64,000 nt of DNA. It comes from Albugo candida (taxonomy: Eukaryota > Oomycota > Peronosporomycetes > Albuginales > Albuginaceae). A program made the translations under genes and the position numbers. Below, piece by piece: positions 25,185 through 33,978 of the stretch; the first letter of the stretch is position 1; each line of letters begins with the position of its first letter. The notes below the pieces were generated by a model. That model saw nothing but the letters and a program-made list of their open reading frames with translations. It made no database searches and was not told the origin of the DNA. The stretch covers positions 682,001-746,000 of the forward strand of contig CAJNAR010000164.1 of the NCBI GenBank assembly GCA_905220665.1, written 5' to 3'.

Positions 25185-25390
25185 GGGGTCCGCCCCAGCT
25201 TAGTCGGTTAAGCACTTGAGCGCACGGACCCCCTGCCGGAGGTCGTTAGTTCGATCCCCGGCAGTGTGGCCAGCGGTATGAGCCCACCCAAGCAATAAGC
25301 TTGGAAAATATCTGCCTCCCTAGATTTGAAGTCAGACTTAAGTGATATTCACACGGTCAGGGGCTCATGATAGGATAAGGAAGGTAGTTA
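25185..25390 (+). mobile_element. tRNA-derived SINE candidate
   Basis: The head resembles a tRNA with a long variable arm: A-box-like CAGCTTAGTCGGTTAAGC at 25196 and B-box AGTTCGATCCCC at 25248, about 53 bases apart as in Leu/Ser tRNAs. CTGCCGG..CCGGCAG forms a stem around the B box, but there is no proper cloverleaf. About 120 bp of unrelated tail follows. This is the layout of a tRNA-derived SINE; copy number cannot be judged here. Confidence 0.45.
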
Positions 25391-26839
25391 AAGAACCAGA
25401 TAAACAGCGTAATGAAATCCTTGACAAAGTAGAACCTGTTTTCTCCAATGATATCACCCCACTAATCAATCAAATTGACAGGATGTCTTTCAGATTCGTT
25501 GACACATGACCAGAAGGAAGGAGCATTTCGCGGTACACTTAATGGAATGTTGCAACCAATGATCAAAAAGTAATTGTCTTGGTGTTTTTGTATTCAGCCT
25601 TGAGTAATCGAATACGCATTCAATGTTGCAGTTGTACGAATTTCTTACCCATCTGAGACAAAGATGCAAAGAGTTGTCCTGTACCTACCCTTTTTCTTGT
25701 TCAACACCGATAGTCGAGGAGCATTTGCCGCTTCTTCCAGATACGATTGAGCTCGTGCGAGGTCCTCTTCATCTTGACATCGGATAAGTGCTCAAATTGC
25801 CTTCATGTATTACTCCGGACGCCTTCGATTCCACCTTAATAGCTATTCAATAACGGGACAATCGCAGCATAAGTGGTTATTCCCGTACGAGACGGACTCA
25901 GGAATTTGATTTTCGAGCATCAAATGACCCCGCCATGAGAAAGGAACACACATCAGACACTTTTATAAATCGAGTAGAGACTCCGAAAAAATGGTGCTCC
26001 CGGGTCGAATATTTCGTGACTGTGATCTAGGGAATTCATGATCATCGCAATGGTGCTGACCCAAAGCATCGACGACACCCCTTTTGGAATATCATTCCAA
26101 TCATGATGATCGGCATGGCATGAGCCGCGGCGATTAGCACCATTCAGACGATCTGAAATGGGAAGTAGGATTGTATTGATGCCCCTAGAATTATTTGAGC
26201 ACGCGTCTCTATCTAATGAGCTTGTTGGAACGTGATGAAGTACGATGTGGGGTTCGTTATGTTACGAATCACAGTCACGACACCTTTTGTTCCCATCCAA
26301 AATAATTGTTGACGTCAAGTCAAAACGACATTTTCTTAGGTGTTGCCGATCGCTGGAATAGATATCTTGAACGTAATCTTTTTTAGTGACGATTGTATCA
26401 ATTTTCACTGGCAGCATGTTCATGTTATTTTCACATGTCGCCGACGAGTTGCCTGTAGTATTCAACGAAAACGGGTAAGTGATCAGCCGCGAATGAGTAT
26501 TCGTCATCAACTGTACAATTCACCCGATTCTTCGAAGGTGAGCTTTTCTATCCCGCGTCGAACTAAGACAAGATGCTCCTAGTGAAGAGTACAAATGTCG
26601 AAGCAATTTGCGGTATTGCGTGGGATAAAAAGAAGATGGATCAGTAGTGTACGGGATGCTGTGCTCATTTTCTCTGAAAGAAAATCGAACTATACAGACG
26701 CATCAACTCAGAGCAATCGAGCAACATTATCCTTCCATTGCGGCTGTCTAAAAGGGAGAAGCTTAAACCGTTCTGTTCCTGACTCGAAAGCTCGGGCCAC
26801 TTATCTTCAAGCAAAATACAGCTCTAGACAACATTAATA
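25391..26839. other. No gene recognised
   Basis: Between the SINE candidate and tRNA-Thr. No domain or RNA gene was recognised in either strand. Confidence 0.4.
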
Positions 26840-26911
26840 TGCCTCCGCCCGGGATTGAACCGGGGACCTTCTGCTTACAAGGCAGATGCTCTACCACTAA
26901 GCCACAAAGGC
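26840..26911 (-). tRNA. tRNA-Thr (anticodon TGT)
   Basis: Read on the minus strand this is a complete cloverleaf: acceptor GCCTTTG pairing with CGGAGGC through two G-U pairs, anticodon loop CTTGTAA (UGU), T-arm CCCGG-TTCAATC-CCGGG, discriminator A. Its 5' end (26911) touches the 5' end of the LINE at 26913, and its first 16 bases belong to the LINE target duplication. The tRNA gene itself is intact. Confidence 0.9.
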
Positions 26912-26912
26912 A
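26896..26912. repeat. Left copy of 17-bp LINE target duplication (tRNA-Thr 5' end)
   Basis: ACTAAGCCACAAAGGCA, identical to 33953-33969. It covers the first 16 bases of tRNA-Thr plus one flanking base. Confidence 0.8.
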
Positions 26913-27006
26913 GGACTTCTCAATCTGACGGCTACTAAGTGACCAGCCAATTTAGTAAAAACAACTCGAAAAAACAACTTTTTTCACCTCTTTCCTCTCG
27001 AAAACA

Positions 27007-29484
27007 ATGGTTCAAGTCGACATATCGACACAACCAAGGGTGCTAGCGTCCACTTGTACTGACGTGGCAACCCTCATGAGTCACCCTGTTTTGGGTGATT
27101 GTATGATTGTTGATCAGTCATCACCCCTGTGTGATGACGTGGAAAGTACCCCCACCCCCAGTGTAACGGTACTGGTCAATACCGGTACTACAGGTGTCGG
27201 ATGTGGTACCGGTGGTACATGCGGTACTATCGTTGCCTCGTCACAGGATGACCCAAAGGCAACTGCAAGTGTGGACGACACTAAAAGTCCCACTTTGGCT
27301 GACCTGATCAGGTCACAGGAGTCCTTGCGTAAGGACCAGGCTAGAGCTCGGGCGAAATTTCGCGTGGAGCTTCCAAAGCCTAAAGCCTCGGACATCGAGT
27401 CTATTACGCGATTGTATGCTGATGGACAACATCCCGAGTGGTCGGTGTTGGCAGAAAAATTGGAGGCAGCGAGGCCTTTTAAGGTCTCCAAAGCCACCTT
27501 TCCCATGATTCTGGAAACAGGTCAAGCGTTGGTGCGTACTCCAAATGGAAAAATCCTGTCTTCCCTTATGAAGGATCATGGGAATCCAGTATTCGAGAGT
27601 CTACTGGAGAGCAGAGCCATTGCTCAAGTCTCAAAGATGCCTGGTGGCAATCTTCGAGTGATGGTCTCCACCGAGGATGCTTGTCAACAGCTGGAGTGCC
27701 AGCCGATAACCATCCTCGGGTCTCAATACTTTTTTCGGGAGTACGATTCTCTCGAATCCAAATACTATCTGGATATATTTGGAGTGGGCGTGGAGGAAGA
27801 ACGGATTCCGATTTTACGTTCCCTTCACAGTCTAGGATGTCCAGTAGTCTTTGCTACTTTCCGCGAAACTGTTCCGTGCAAGGGTGTCGTGATGTCGACG
27901 TGGAGAGTGTACTTTAGTACTCCTACATGCCCTCCACAGCTGGTCCGCATCGGTAAAGTATGCGAACAAATTGCATACGAAAAGATGCTTTACCCTGTGC
28001 GAGGGAAACACGCTCCTATCCCATCGGAACGACCACGTTTTGGTCAACGTGGTCCTTATTGCTTGGATTTGTGCGCTATATCAACCACGGGAGCACGGCA
28101 ACAACAATCGAACAAGCAAAAGAAAAAGCAAAACCACATTCAAAATCAACCGCAACAAAAACCACAACAGCAACCAAAACAAACAAACGCGCCAACGGAG
28201 CTCGTGGTGGCACCACAAAAAGTAGTGAAGCCAGTTCTCAGTCAAGAATTGAAAGCGAGGAAACCTGACCGGAAGCTATCCGATCAAATCTCGTTGGAGC
28301 TCAACACTCCCCCCACAATCACACCACCAGGAGCACAAGCTTTATTGCAACACACACCTCCCATCCTCCAACTGACCAGTCAGTCATACTCCCAACCACG
28401 GGTAGAGCGGGATGGGGATGTATCCATGAAGTTGGCTTGGACGAGTGGAAAACGTAATCGGGTGGAGCCGTTCGACCAAATGGTCTCCAAAGCACCACCT
28501 CTTGCGCTTCCAAAACTAGCGACGAGTAACTATTTTTCCGTGCTCGCAACTATGGAGGTGGAGATCGAAGAAGTAACAGCGGTTGCCAATCCAGAGAATG
28601 GCAATCGCGTCCAAATCATCCCCGTGAAAGCACGGATGCCAAAAGAGGTGGCCACCTCGAAAGAGGCGGCACACTTTTATCAAAAACGTCATACAACAAT
28701 CGAGAAATCGGAACGACCAACCCGAGTTGGTGAAATAGGGGAGCTGATGGAAATCGATTCGAAAAATGCCCTTCACTCACTCCGACCGGACAAGCTGGTT
28801 CAAGCGGATTCTTGCATCCCTCATGTGCGGAAGCTAATCCAGTTCTGCACAAATCCGGACAAAATCATCCGAGCGGCACTTGATCATCCGATCACGATGA
28901 ATGGTGTGCTACTTGCATGTATGGAGTCGAATGATAAAGCTTTGGATGAAGTGGCTCATCTACTTATGATAAATCGCGTTTTTGCAACTCACAATCTCGG
29001 CGAAGATGTTACGTTTGCGACGCGATGGAGTCGCCACGTTGGTGGAAAAGTTCCCTCCAAGCGATCTGTTCTGTTCGAGAAAGTAATGTCGTGGTGGACG
29101 TCAGTGCCGGACATCGTTATCGGTTTGACTCGAGCAACGAAAGCTCTCGCGTTGTTGGAACTTTTATTCATGTGTACTGCTCCGACATTCTACACCAACG
29201 ACCACTGGATCCAATATCTCACCGATGGACCAGTGATCTGGATTCCGGGTCATCATTGTCGTTTACTTCCAACCAATGTGATCATATCCTTCTTCCGCTC
29301 CGACGTTGGCATAAAGTGTTGGTCGCAATGGTTTGGAGGTAGATGGCGTGGACTTCTTCATGGTGACATCGCTGAGCTTTCCGTCAATCTCAGCTTTTTT
29401 CCAGAGGAGCACACAACACTTCACCTCTCACAACAAGATGGTGAAATGAGGTTGATTACTGGTCCACTTCAGCGTGAATGCTAA
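27007..29484 (+). CDS. LINE ORF1 protein
   Basis: 825 codons from ATG 27007 to TAA 29482-29484. No RRM or CCHC knuckle is visible. The centre (about residues 360-400) is rich in Gln, Asn and Lys, likely disordered and RNA-binding. The C-terminal third is conserved with the ORF1 of the next LINE (WIQYLTDGPVIWIPGHHCRL against WIQYITGQPVIWIPTHHCRL), so it is under constraint even though I recognise no family. LINE ORF1 proteins generally coat the element RNA. The stop codon overlaps the start of ORF2. Confidence 0.8.
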   Translation: MVQVDISTQPRVLASTCTDVATLMSHPVLGDCMIVDQSSPLCDDVESTPTPSVTVLVNTGTTGVGCGTGGTCGTIVASSQDDPKATASVDDTKSPTLADLIRSQESLRKDQARARAKFRVELPKPKASDIESITRLYADGQHPEWSVLAEKLEAARPFKVSKATFPMILETGQALVRTPNGKILSSLMKDHGNPVFESLLESRAIAQVSKMPGGNLRVMVSTEDACQQLECQPITILGSQYFFREYDSLESKYYLDIFGVGVEEERIPILRSLHSLGCPVVFATFRETVPCKGVVMSTWRVYFSTPTCPPQLVRIGKVCEQIAYEKMLYPVRGKHAPIPSERPRFGQRGPYCLDLCAISTTGARQQQSNKQKKKQNHIQNQPQQKPQQQPKQTNAPTELVVAPQKVVKPVLSQELKARKPDRKLSDQISLELNTPPTITPPGAQALLQHTPPILQLTSQSYSQPRVERDGDVSMKLAWTSGKRNRVEPFDQMVSKAPPLALPKLATSNYFSVLATMEVEIEEVTAVANPENGNRVQIIPVKARMPKEVATSKEAAHFYQKRHTTIEKSERPTRVGEIGELMEIDSKNALHSLRPDKLVQADSCIPHVRKLIQFCTNPDKIIRAALDHPITMNGVLLACMESNDKALDEVAHLLMINRVFATHNLGEDVTFATRWSRHVGGKVPSKRSVLFEKVMSWWTSVPDIVIGLTRATKALALLELLFMCTAPTFYTNDHWIQYLTDGPVIWIPGHHCRLLPTNVIISFFRSDVGIKCWSQWFGGRWRGLLHGDIAELSVNLSFFPEEHTTLHLSQQDGEMRLITGPLQREC

Positions 29485-32400
29485 GGGCTCCTCGATTATT
29501 TCAACGTGGAACAATATCTCAGCACTCACGGTGAATGTTAATGGAATACATAAAAACGGTCATCTTTTTATCGACCACATCGTATCACAATACTCCATTT
29601 GTTGTGTTCAAGAAACCAAGTTTCACGATCACAACCAACTGGAATCATTTCAATTTTTATTATCCTCAAAAATGCAGCACAAAATGTTTGTCAATGATCA
29701 CAACAGTGCTTTTCTCCATCCGACTCAAAACCGCAGTGGCGGCGTCATGACAATCCTTCGTTCGGACTTTCCCGGTTATGAAACAGCTGAAGAACTCACC
29801 GATCGAAGCATTCGAAATCGTTATTTGGTTCTGCGTCTTCTCATTCACGATGCACCGGTGTATATTCACAATGTATATGCACCGGTCAAGGCCGAGGAAC
29901 GAGTGGGTTTTTATGAGTTATTGCTTTCCAACACTTTCGAATCGACCGCAACACATATCGTATTTGGTGATTTCAACACACCACTCGATCCAGCTATCGA
30001 TGCTTCGAGTGGAACAATTCGACACGAACCAAGTCGATTAGCGTGTTTGGAATGGCTTTCACAGTTGGGTGTGGTAGACGCTTGGCGAATCCAGCATCCG
30101 ACTGAAAAAGTATTTACAGGACCATTACCGCGCAAGAATCGACTTGATTATATCTGCATGTCGGAAGAGCTATTCAATATGGTATACAAAACCTCTGAGT
30201 ATTTTCGTCCACGACATGCGGGAGATCATCTGGCACAAAAAGTAACTTTTGCAAATCCAACTCAATCACCCGGTCGAGGATATTGGAAATGCTCATTACG
30301 ACTATTTGAATATCCTAAAGTTGTCGAAGCAATCAAATTGGAAGCGAATTTGGTGCTCGAACAGTTACGGACAACTTCGAATCCCGGTAAAATGTGGGAA
30401 TGTTGGAAGACGAAAATCAAGAAACAGCTTCAAACCCTTGAAAAAAAGGTTGCAAAAGATAGCCGACGTGATGTTGAGTCTAGCCAGCGTGTTTTGGAAG
30501 TCGCAGCAGCTCGATATCGCATTCAGGACACCAATGAGTCACGGTATTTTTACGAATCGAGTCTCCAACAATTTCGAATTTCAGTCGAAAACAACGCGAA
30601 ATACAACCAAGATGAAAGTTTCGACCATCACGTGAAGCATATGGAGAACTCTTCAAAGCATTTTTTTCGCCCTCCGGATAGTTCTTGTCGTCGCGTGCCG
30701 ATCGAAAATGTTACAAAAAAATGTGGTACCGTGACATCGAACCCGAGGGAGATTATTGACGAATTCAGAGATCATTGGGGTGGTGTCATGGGCTCTCTTT
30801 ATAGCTCAGAGACCGACTCAAATGTTCCAAGTGACAGAAAGCAAAAAAAGTTACTCGATTCGATTCAAGTTTCACTTGCCTCAGCAGAGCAAGAACGTCT
30901 CTCAACTCGGTTAAGTACGACCGAGATGGCGGAAGCGATCAAGCACATGCGGAGTAGTTCTTCTCCAGGTATGGATGGACTACCAGCTGCATTTTATCAG
31001 CTTGATCCGGAAACGTTTGGCGAGTGTTTGAAGATCGTGTTCGAATTTCAGCTAGAAAGAGGAATTTTACTGCGATCACAACGTCACTCAGCAATCACAC
31101 TTTTATACAAAAAAGGATCACGAGGTGATCCTGGCAACTATCGACCGATCGCACTACTTTGCGTCGATGTGAAAGTACTTTCAAAAGTGTTGGCGTATCG
31201 ATTGCAACGTTTTTTGCCAAAATTGATCCATCAAGATCAAAAAGCATTTGTGCGCGGAAGGTCAATGCATCATCATATTCGACATCTCACCGACATCCAA
31301 GACTTGGTCACTCATCGTGGGGAGGAAGCTTATGCGACTTTTCTCGACTTTGAGAAAGCTTATGATCGAGTCAATTGGACGTACATGTTTCGCGTTTTGG
31401 AAAAAATGGGTGCTGGAAAAAGTTTCATCGACTGGGTTCGTCTTTTGTACAATAACACAAAGGCGCAGTTGATGATTAATGGAAATATCACACCATCTAT
31501 TACACCACAACGTGGAGTGAAACAAGGTGATCCTCTCTCAGCATTACTTTTTCTGATGACGATCGAACCTTTGGGAAATTTACTTCGCCAACATGAAGAA
31601 CATGGAATTTGGATTAATGGCACGACTGTCGCAACTGGATTATTTTTTGCGGACGATTCGACATTGCTTTCAGAGACACCAAATGGTGTTTTGACGCAAC
31701 TCGAACTCGTCCAAGTCTATTGCGATGGATCGGGTGCGAAACTCAACTTGAGTAAATCATCTTTGCTCTCGTTGAATCGGACCATGCCGTGTCCACGTAT
31801 TCCCAATTTGACCATAATGGGTCCGGAGGATTCGGTCAAGTATTTGGGTATTCCGTTCGGCCAGAAACCAACTCATTCGAAGGTTATTTCAACTCTCGAC
31901 AAGCGTTTTTACGATGGGTTTGGTGTATGGTTTCTACGAGCACGAACTGTCCGTGGTCGACTACTGGTTGCGCAGACGATGATTTTATCACGTTTGTGGC
32001 ATTACACAATGCACGTAGACATACCAGCAGCGACAATTCGACAGTGGCAATCGATGTTAAATCGATTTGTGCTTGGTCGGAAACACAAAAAAGATTCAAA
32101 ACATGTTCACCTACTCAGCAAAGAGTTTTTATATCTTCGCCGACAAGATGGTGGACTACAAGTTCCTTTTTTGATGGGACGACTAAAGCTACAACGTATT
32201 CAATTCCTTCAGCAGTTCGCATCCGATGCGTCAACAATTATTCCTGCGAATTGGACAACTGCTTCGACGGAATTATTACAACTTATTCAACCTTCCTTTG
32301 GACCACACAAGCCGATGGATATATTCACCATCGCACCAAATCGACATGGAAAAATGGTTCAATGGGAGAGCATATCGTCATGGTGGAAACAAGCATTTAA

Positions 32401-33655
32401 AATGTGGCATCAGATGGATTGGAGCATTTCAATATCAGATTTAAATGTTTCACAACGCCGTCAGTACTACATGGAACAGCCGATGTGGTTTCACTGCGAC
32501 CAAAAATTACATTACGAAGCTGCTACTCGTCATACGAGTACGCAGAACGTTTGGTACAATCTTGGCATGGTGGATGAACCACATCGAACATTTCGAAAAA
32601 CGTTTGCTACACTTTTCGACGTTCGAAGTTTGCAAGACTTTTTTCGTGAAAGCGACACATGGCCAACGAAGGAAGATTTCGTCGCCAACTATTACAACGA
32701 CGAAGAGCTGAACACATCGGATATGTCTGAAGAAAAGTTGCTGAGTCGACTTTACAATGAAGTCACTCAGATTCTCCAGCGTATCCACTCGACGATTGGT
32801 CTCATCACTTGGATTATACCAACTACAAGTGGCAGATCATTTTATGTGGGAGAAAAACGCAAGGAAAGGAAACATTATTTTCCATCTATTCCACGCTCAC
32901 AACTCTCACGAATCGTCTGGAAACCTCCCGAACCAACCAAGAGTCATCCGATGTCGACACATTGGTCATCACGGGAGAGATCGGACGCACTGGATTCAGA
33001 ACGAGTTCGAACCTTTATGGCTACATCACGGCATCTTCGAAAACGTGTATTACCAATTTTCGAGGATTTACAGTTTCGTCTCGCCTTTCGGATGTTGCCA
33101 GTTCGATCTCGTTTCTGGTTGTTAAAGGTTATTCAGCCCGACATTATATTGTGCACGCAGCCTTCGTGTGGGGCAGTGGAATCCGATCAACATCTCTTTC
33201 TAGAGTGCGATCACACGGCACAGTTATGGAGGGAGTTACTCCCTAGTTGGGATCAGTTTTTCTCCTCTCGACCACGTTGGACGCATATTGCATGTGCAAT
33301 CGTACCAACACTACGGTCGGATTGGAAAGATTATTTATCAATTATCTCAGATTTATGGCTTGCATTGCAAGCGGTGACACTGCACTTCGTCTGGACAGAT
33401 CGGAATCGTCGTTTGTTCGATCATCGATCAGCAACTCCGACAGTTCCAGCACTTTCCGTCATTTACACCACGTTTGGTGCGCACGTTCGGTACTTTCGAA
33501 GACAGTGTTACGACCACGAGGAACGCATTCGGCTTGCAAAGGTACTGAATCAACTCGCAAAGCAAGGATCATTTGGTGGATTTTTCAGAAGTCGAAGATC
33601 ATTGCTGCGGGTCCGGCACAGGCGAGTGGAACGGCAAGTGCAACTCAGATCCTAG
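29474..33655 (+). CDS. LINE ORF2: AP endonuclease, reverse transcriptase, C-terminal zinc motif
   Basis: The frame is open from just after a TGA near 29455 to a stop at 33655 and has no ATG before the endonuclease domain. APE domain: about 29510-30260 (ICCVQETKF, GDFNTPLD, NRLDYICMS, AGDHL). RT: about 30930-31800 with LLYKKGSRGDPGNYRPIAL, FLDFEKAYDRV, GVKQGDPLSALLF and the catalytic FADDSTLL. Near the C-terminus is C-x4-C-x7-H-x4-C (33150-33210), like the LINE gag-knuckle. It makes DNA by target-primed reverse transcription in the nucleus. Translation must couple to ORF1 by frameshift or reinitiation (see findings). Confidence 0.88.
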   Translation: MNAKGSSIISTWNNISALTVNVNGIHKNGHLFIDHIVSQYSICCVQETKFHDHNQLESFQFLLSSKMQHKMFVNDHNSAFLHPTQNRSGGVMTILRSDFPGYETAEELTDRSIRNRYLVLRLLIHDAPVYIHNVYAPVKAEERVGFYELLLSNTFESTATHIVFGDFNTPLDPAIDASSGTIRHEPSRLACLEWLSQLGVVDAWRIQHPTEKVFTGPLPRKNRLDYICMSEELFNMVYKTSEYFRPRHAGDHLAQKVTFANPTQSPGRGYWKCSLRLFEYPKVVEAIKLEANLVLEQLRTTSNPGKMWECWKTKIKKQLQTLEKKVAKDSRRDVESSQRVLEVAAARYRIQDTNESRYFYESSLQQFRISVENNAKYNQDESFDHHVKHMENSSKHFFRPPDSSCRRVPIENVTKKCGTVTSNPREIIDEFRDHWGGVMGSLYSSETDSNVPSDRKQKKLLDSIQVSLASAEQERLSTRLSTTEMAEAIKHMRSSSSPGMDGLPAAFYQLDPETFGECLKIVFEFQLERGILLRSQRHSAITLLYKKGSRGDPGNYRPIALLCVDVKVLSKVLAYRLQRFLPKLIHQDQKAFVRGRSMHHHIRHLTDIQDLVTHRGEEAYATFLDFEKAYDRVNWTYMFRVLEKMGAGKSFIDWVRLLYNNTKAQLMINGNITPSITPQRGVKQGDPLSALLFLMTIEPLGNLLRQHEEHGIWINGTTVATGLFFADDSTLLSETPNGVLTQLELVQVYCDGSGAKLNLSKSSLLSLNRTMPCPRIPNLTIMGPEDSVKYLGIPFGQKPTHSKVISTLDKRFYDGFGVWFLRARTVRGRLLVAQTMILSRLWHYTMHVDIPAATIRQWQSMLNRFVLGRKHKKDSKHVHLLSKEFLYLRRQDGGLQVPFLMGRLKLQRIQFLQQFASDASTIIPANWTTASTELLQLIQPSFGPHKPMDIFTIAPNRHGKMVQWESISSWWKQAFKMWHQMDWSISISDLNVSQRRQYYMEQPMWFHCDQKLHYEAATRHTSTQNVWYNLGMVDEPHRTFRKTFATLFDVRSLQDFFRESDTWPTKEDFVANYYNDEELNTSDMSEEKLLSRLYNEVTQILQRIHSTIGLITWIIPTTSGRSFYVGEKRKERKHYFPSIPRSQLSRIVWKPPEPTKSHPMSTHWSSRERSDALDSERVRTFMATSRHLRKRVLPIFEDLQFRLAFRMLPVRSRFWLLKVIQPDIILCTQPSCGAVESDQHLFLECDHTAQLWRELLPSWDQFFSSRPRWTHIACAIVPTLRSDWKDYLSIISDLWLALQAVTLHFVWTDRNRRLFDHRSATPTVPALSVIYTTFGAHVRYFRRQCYDHEERIRLAKVLNQLAKQGSFGGFFRSRRSLLRVRHRRVERQVQLRS

Positions 33656-33952
33656 TCCTAGTTGGCTGGTTCTGCTCACCGTAGTGTGGCGCACACCAAT
33701 GTGCAAGCCACGGTACTTTTGGACCATTTTTACAACTTAACAACTTTTTCAACTTTACAGCATTAACAAGCTGGACACAGTCTCGTATTAAGGTGCTGAG
33801 GCTACTACGATACGAGATTATCAACGAGACGACATTTTATCATCTCTCACAGGTGTTTCACGAAACGTTTTTATATGTATATATGTTATTTAAGATAGCC
33901 TAGGCAACTAGAGAAGTCAGTTAGTCTAATTCTAGTAATATAGACACCTTCA

Positions 33953-33969
33953 ACTAAGCCACAAAGGCA
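33953..33969. repeat. Right copy of 17-bp LINE target duplication
   Basis: Identical to 26896-26912 and carrying the antisense 5' end of tRNA-Thr. It also forms the left flank of the second LINE. Confidence 0.8.
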
Positions 33970-33978
33970 CTCCTTCTT

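Larger units (their letters stand above)
26913..33952 (+). mobile_element. Full-length LINE (non-LTR retrotransposon) inserted at tRNA-Thr
   Basis: About 7.0 kb: a 94-bp 5' leader, ORF1 (825 codons), an overlapping ORF2 (AP endonuclease plus RT, no internal stop), and a 3' UTR of about 297 bp ending ..ACACCTTCA. It is flanked by a perfect 17-bp duplication. Intact frames and a perfect duplication indicate a recent insertion that may be active. APE-type endonuclease plus RT and a C-terminal Cys/His motif resemble L1/Tx1-type LINEs; I cannot place it in a clade without a tree. Confidence 0.88.

Noticed and set aside
25185..25270. Functional tRNA gene
   Set aside because: A and B boxes are good but acceptor and T stems do not pair properly; better explained as a SINE head or a dead tRNA.
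26896..26912. tRNA piece at the LINE 5' junction created by template switching onto tRNA
   Set aside because: A template switch would add tRNA in sense orientation relative to the LINE; here it is antisense and the complete tRNA gene lies next to it, which fits a target duplication.
31789..32400. Plus-strand 203-codon frame inside the LINE
   Set aside because: An out-of-frame shadow of the RT-containing ORF2.
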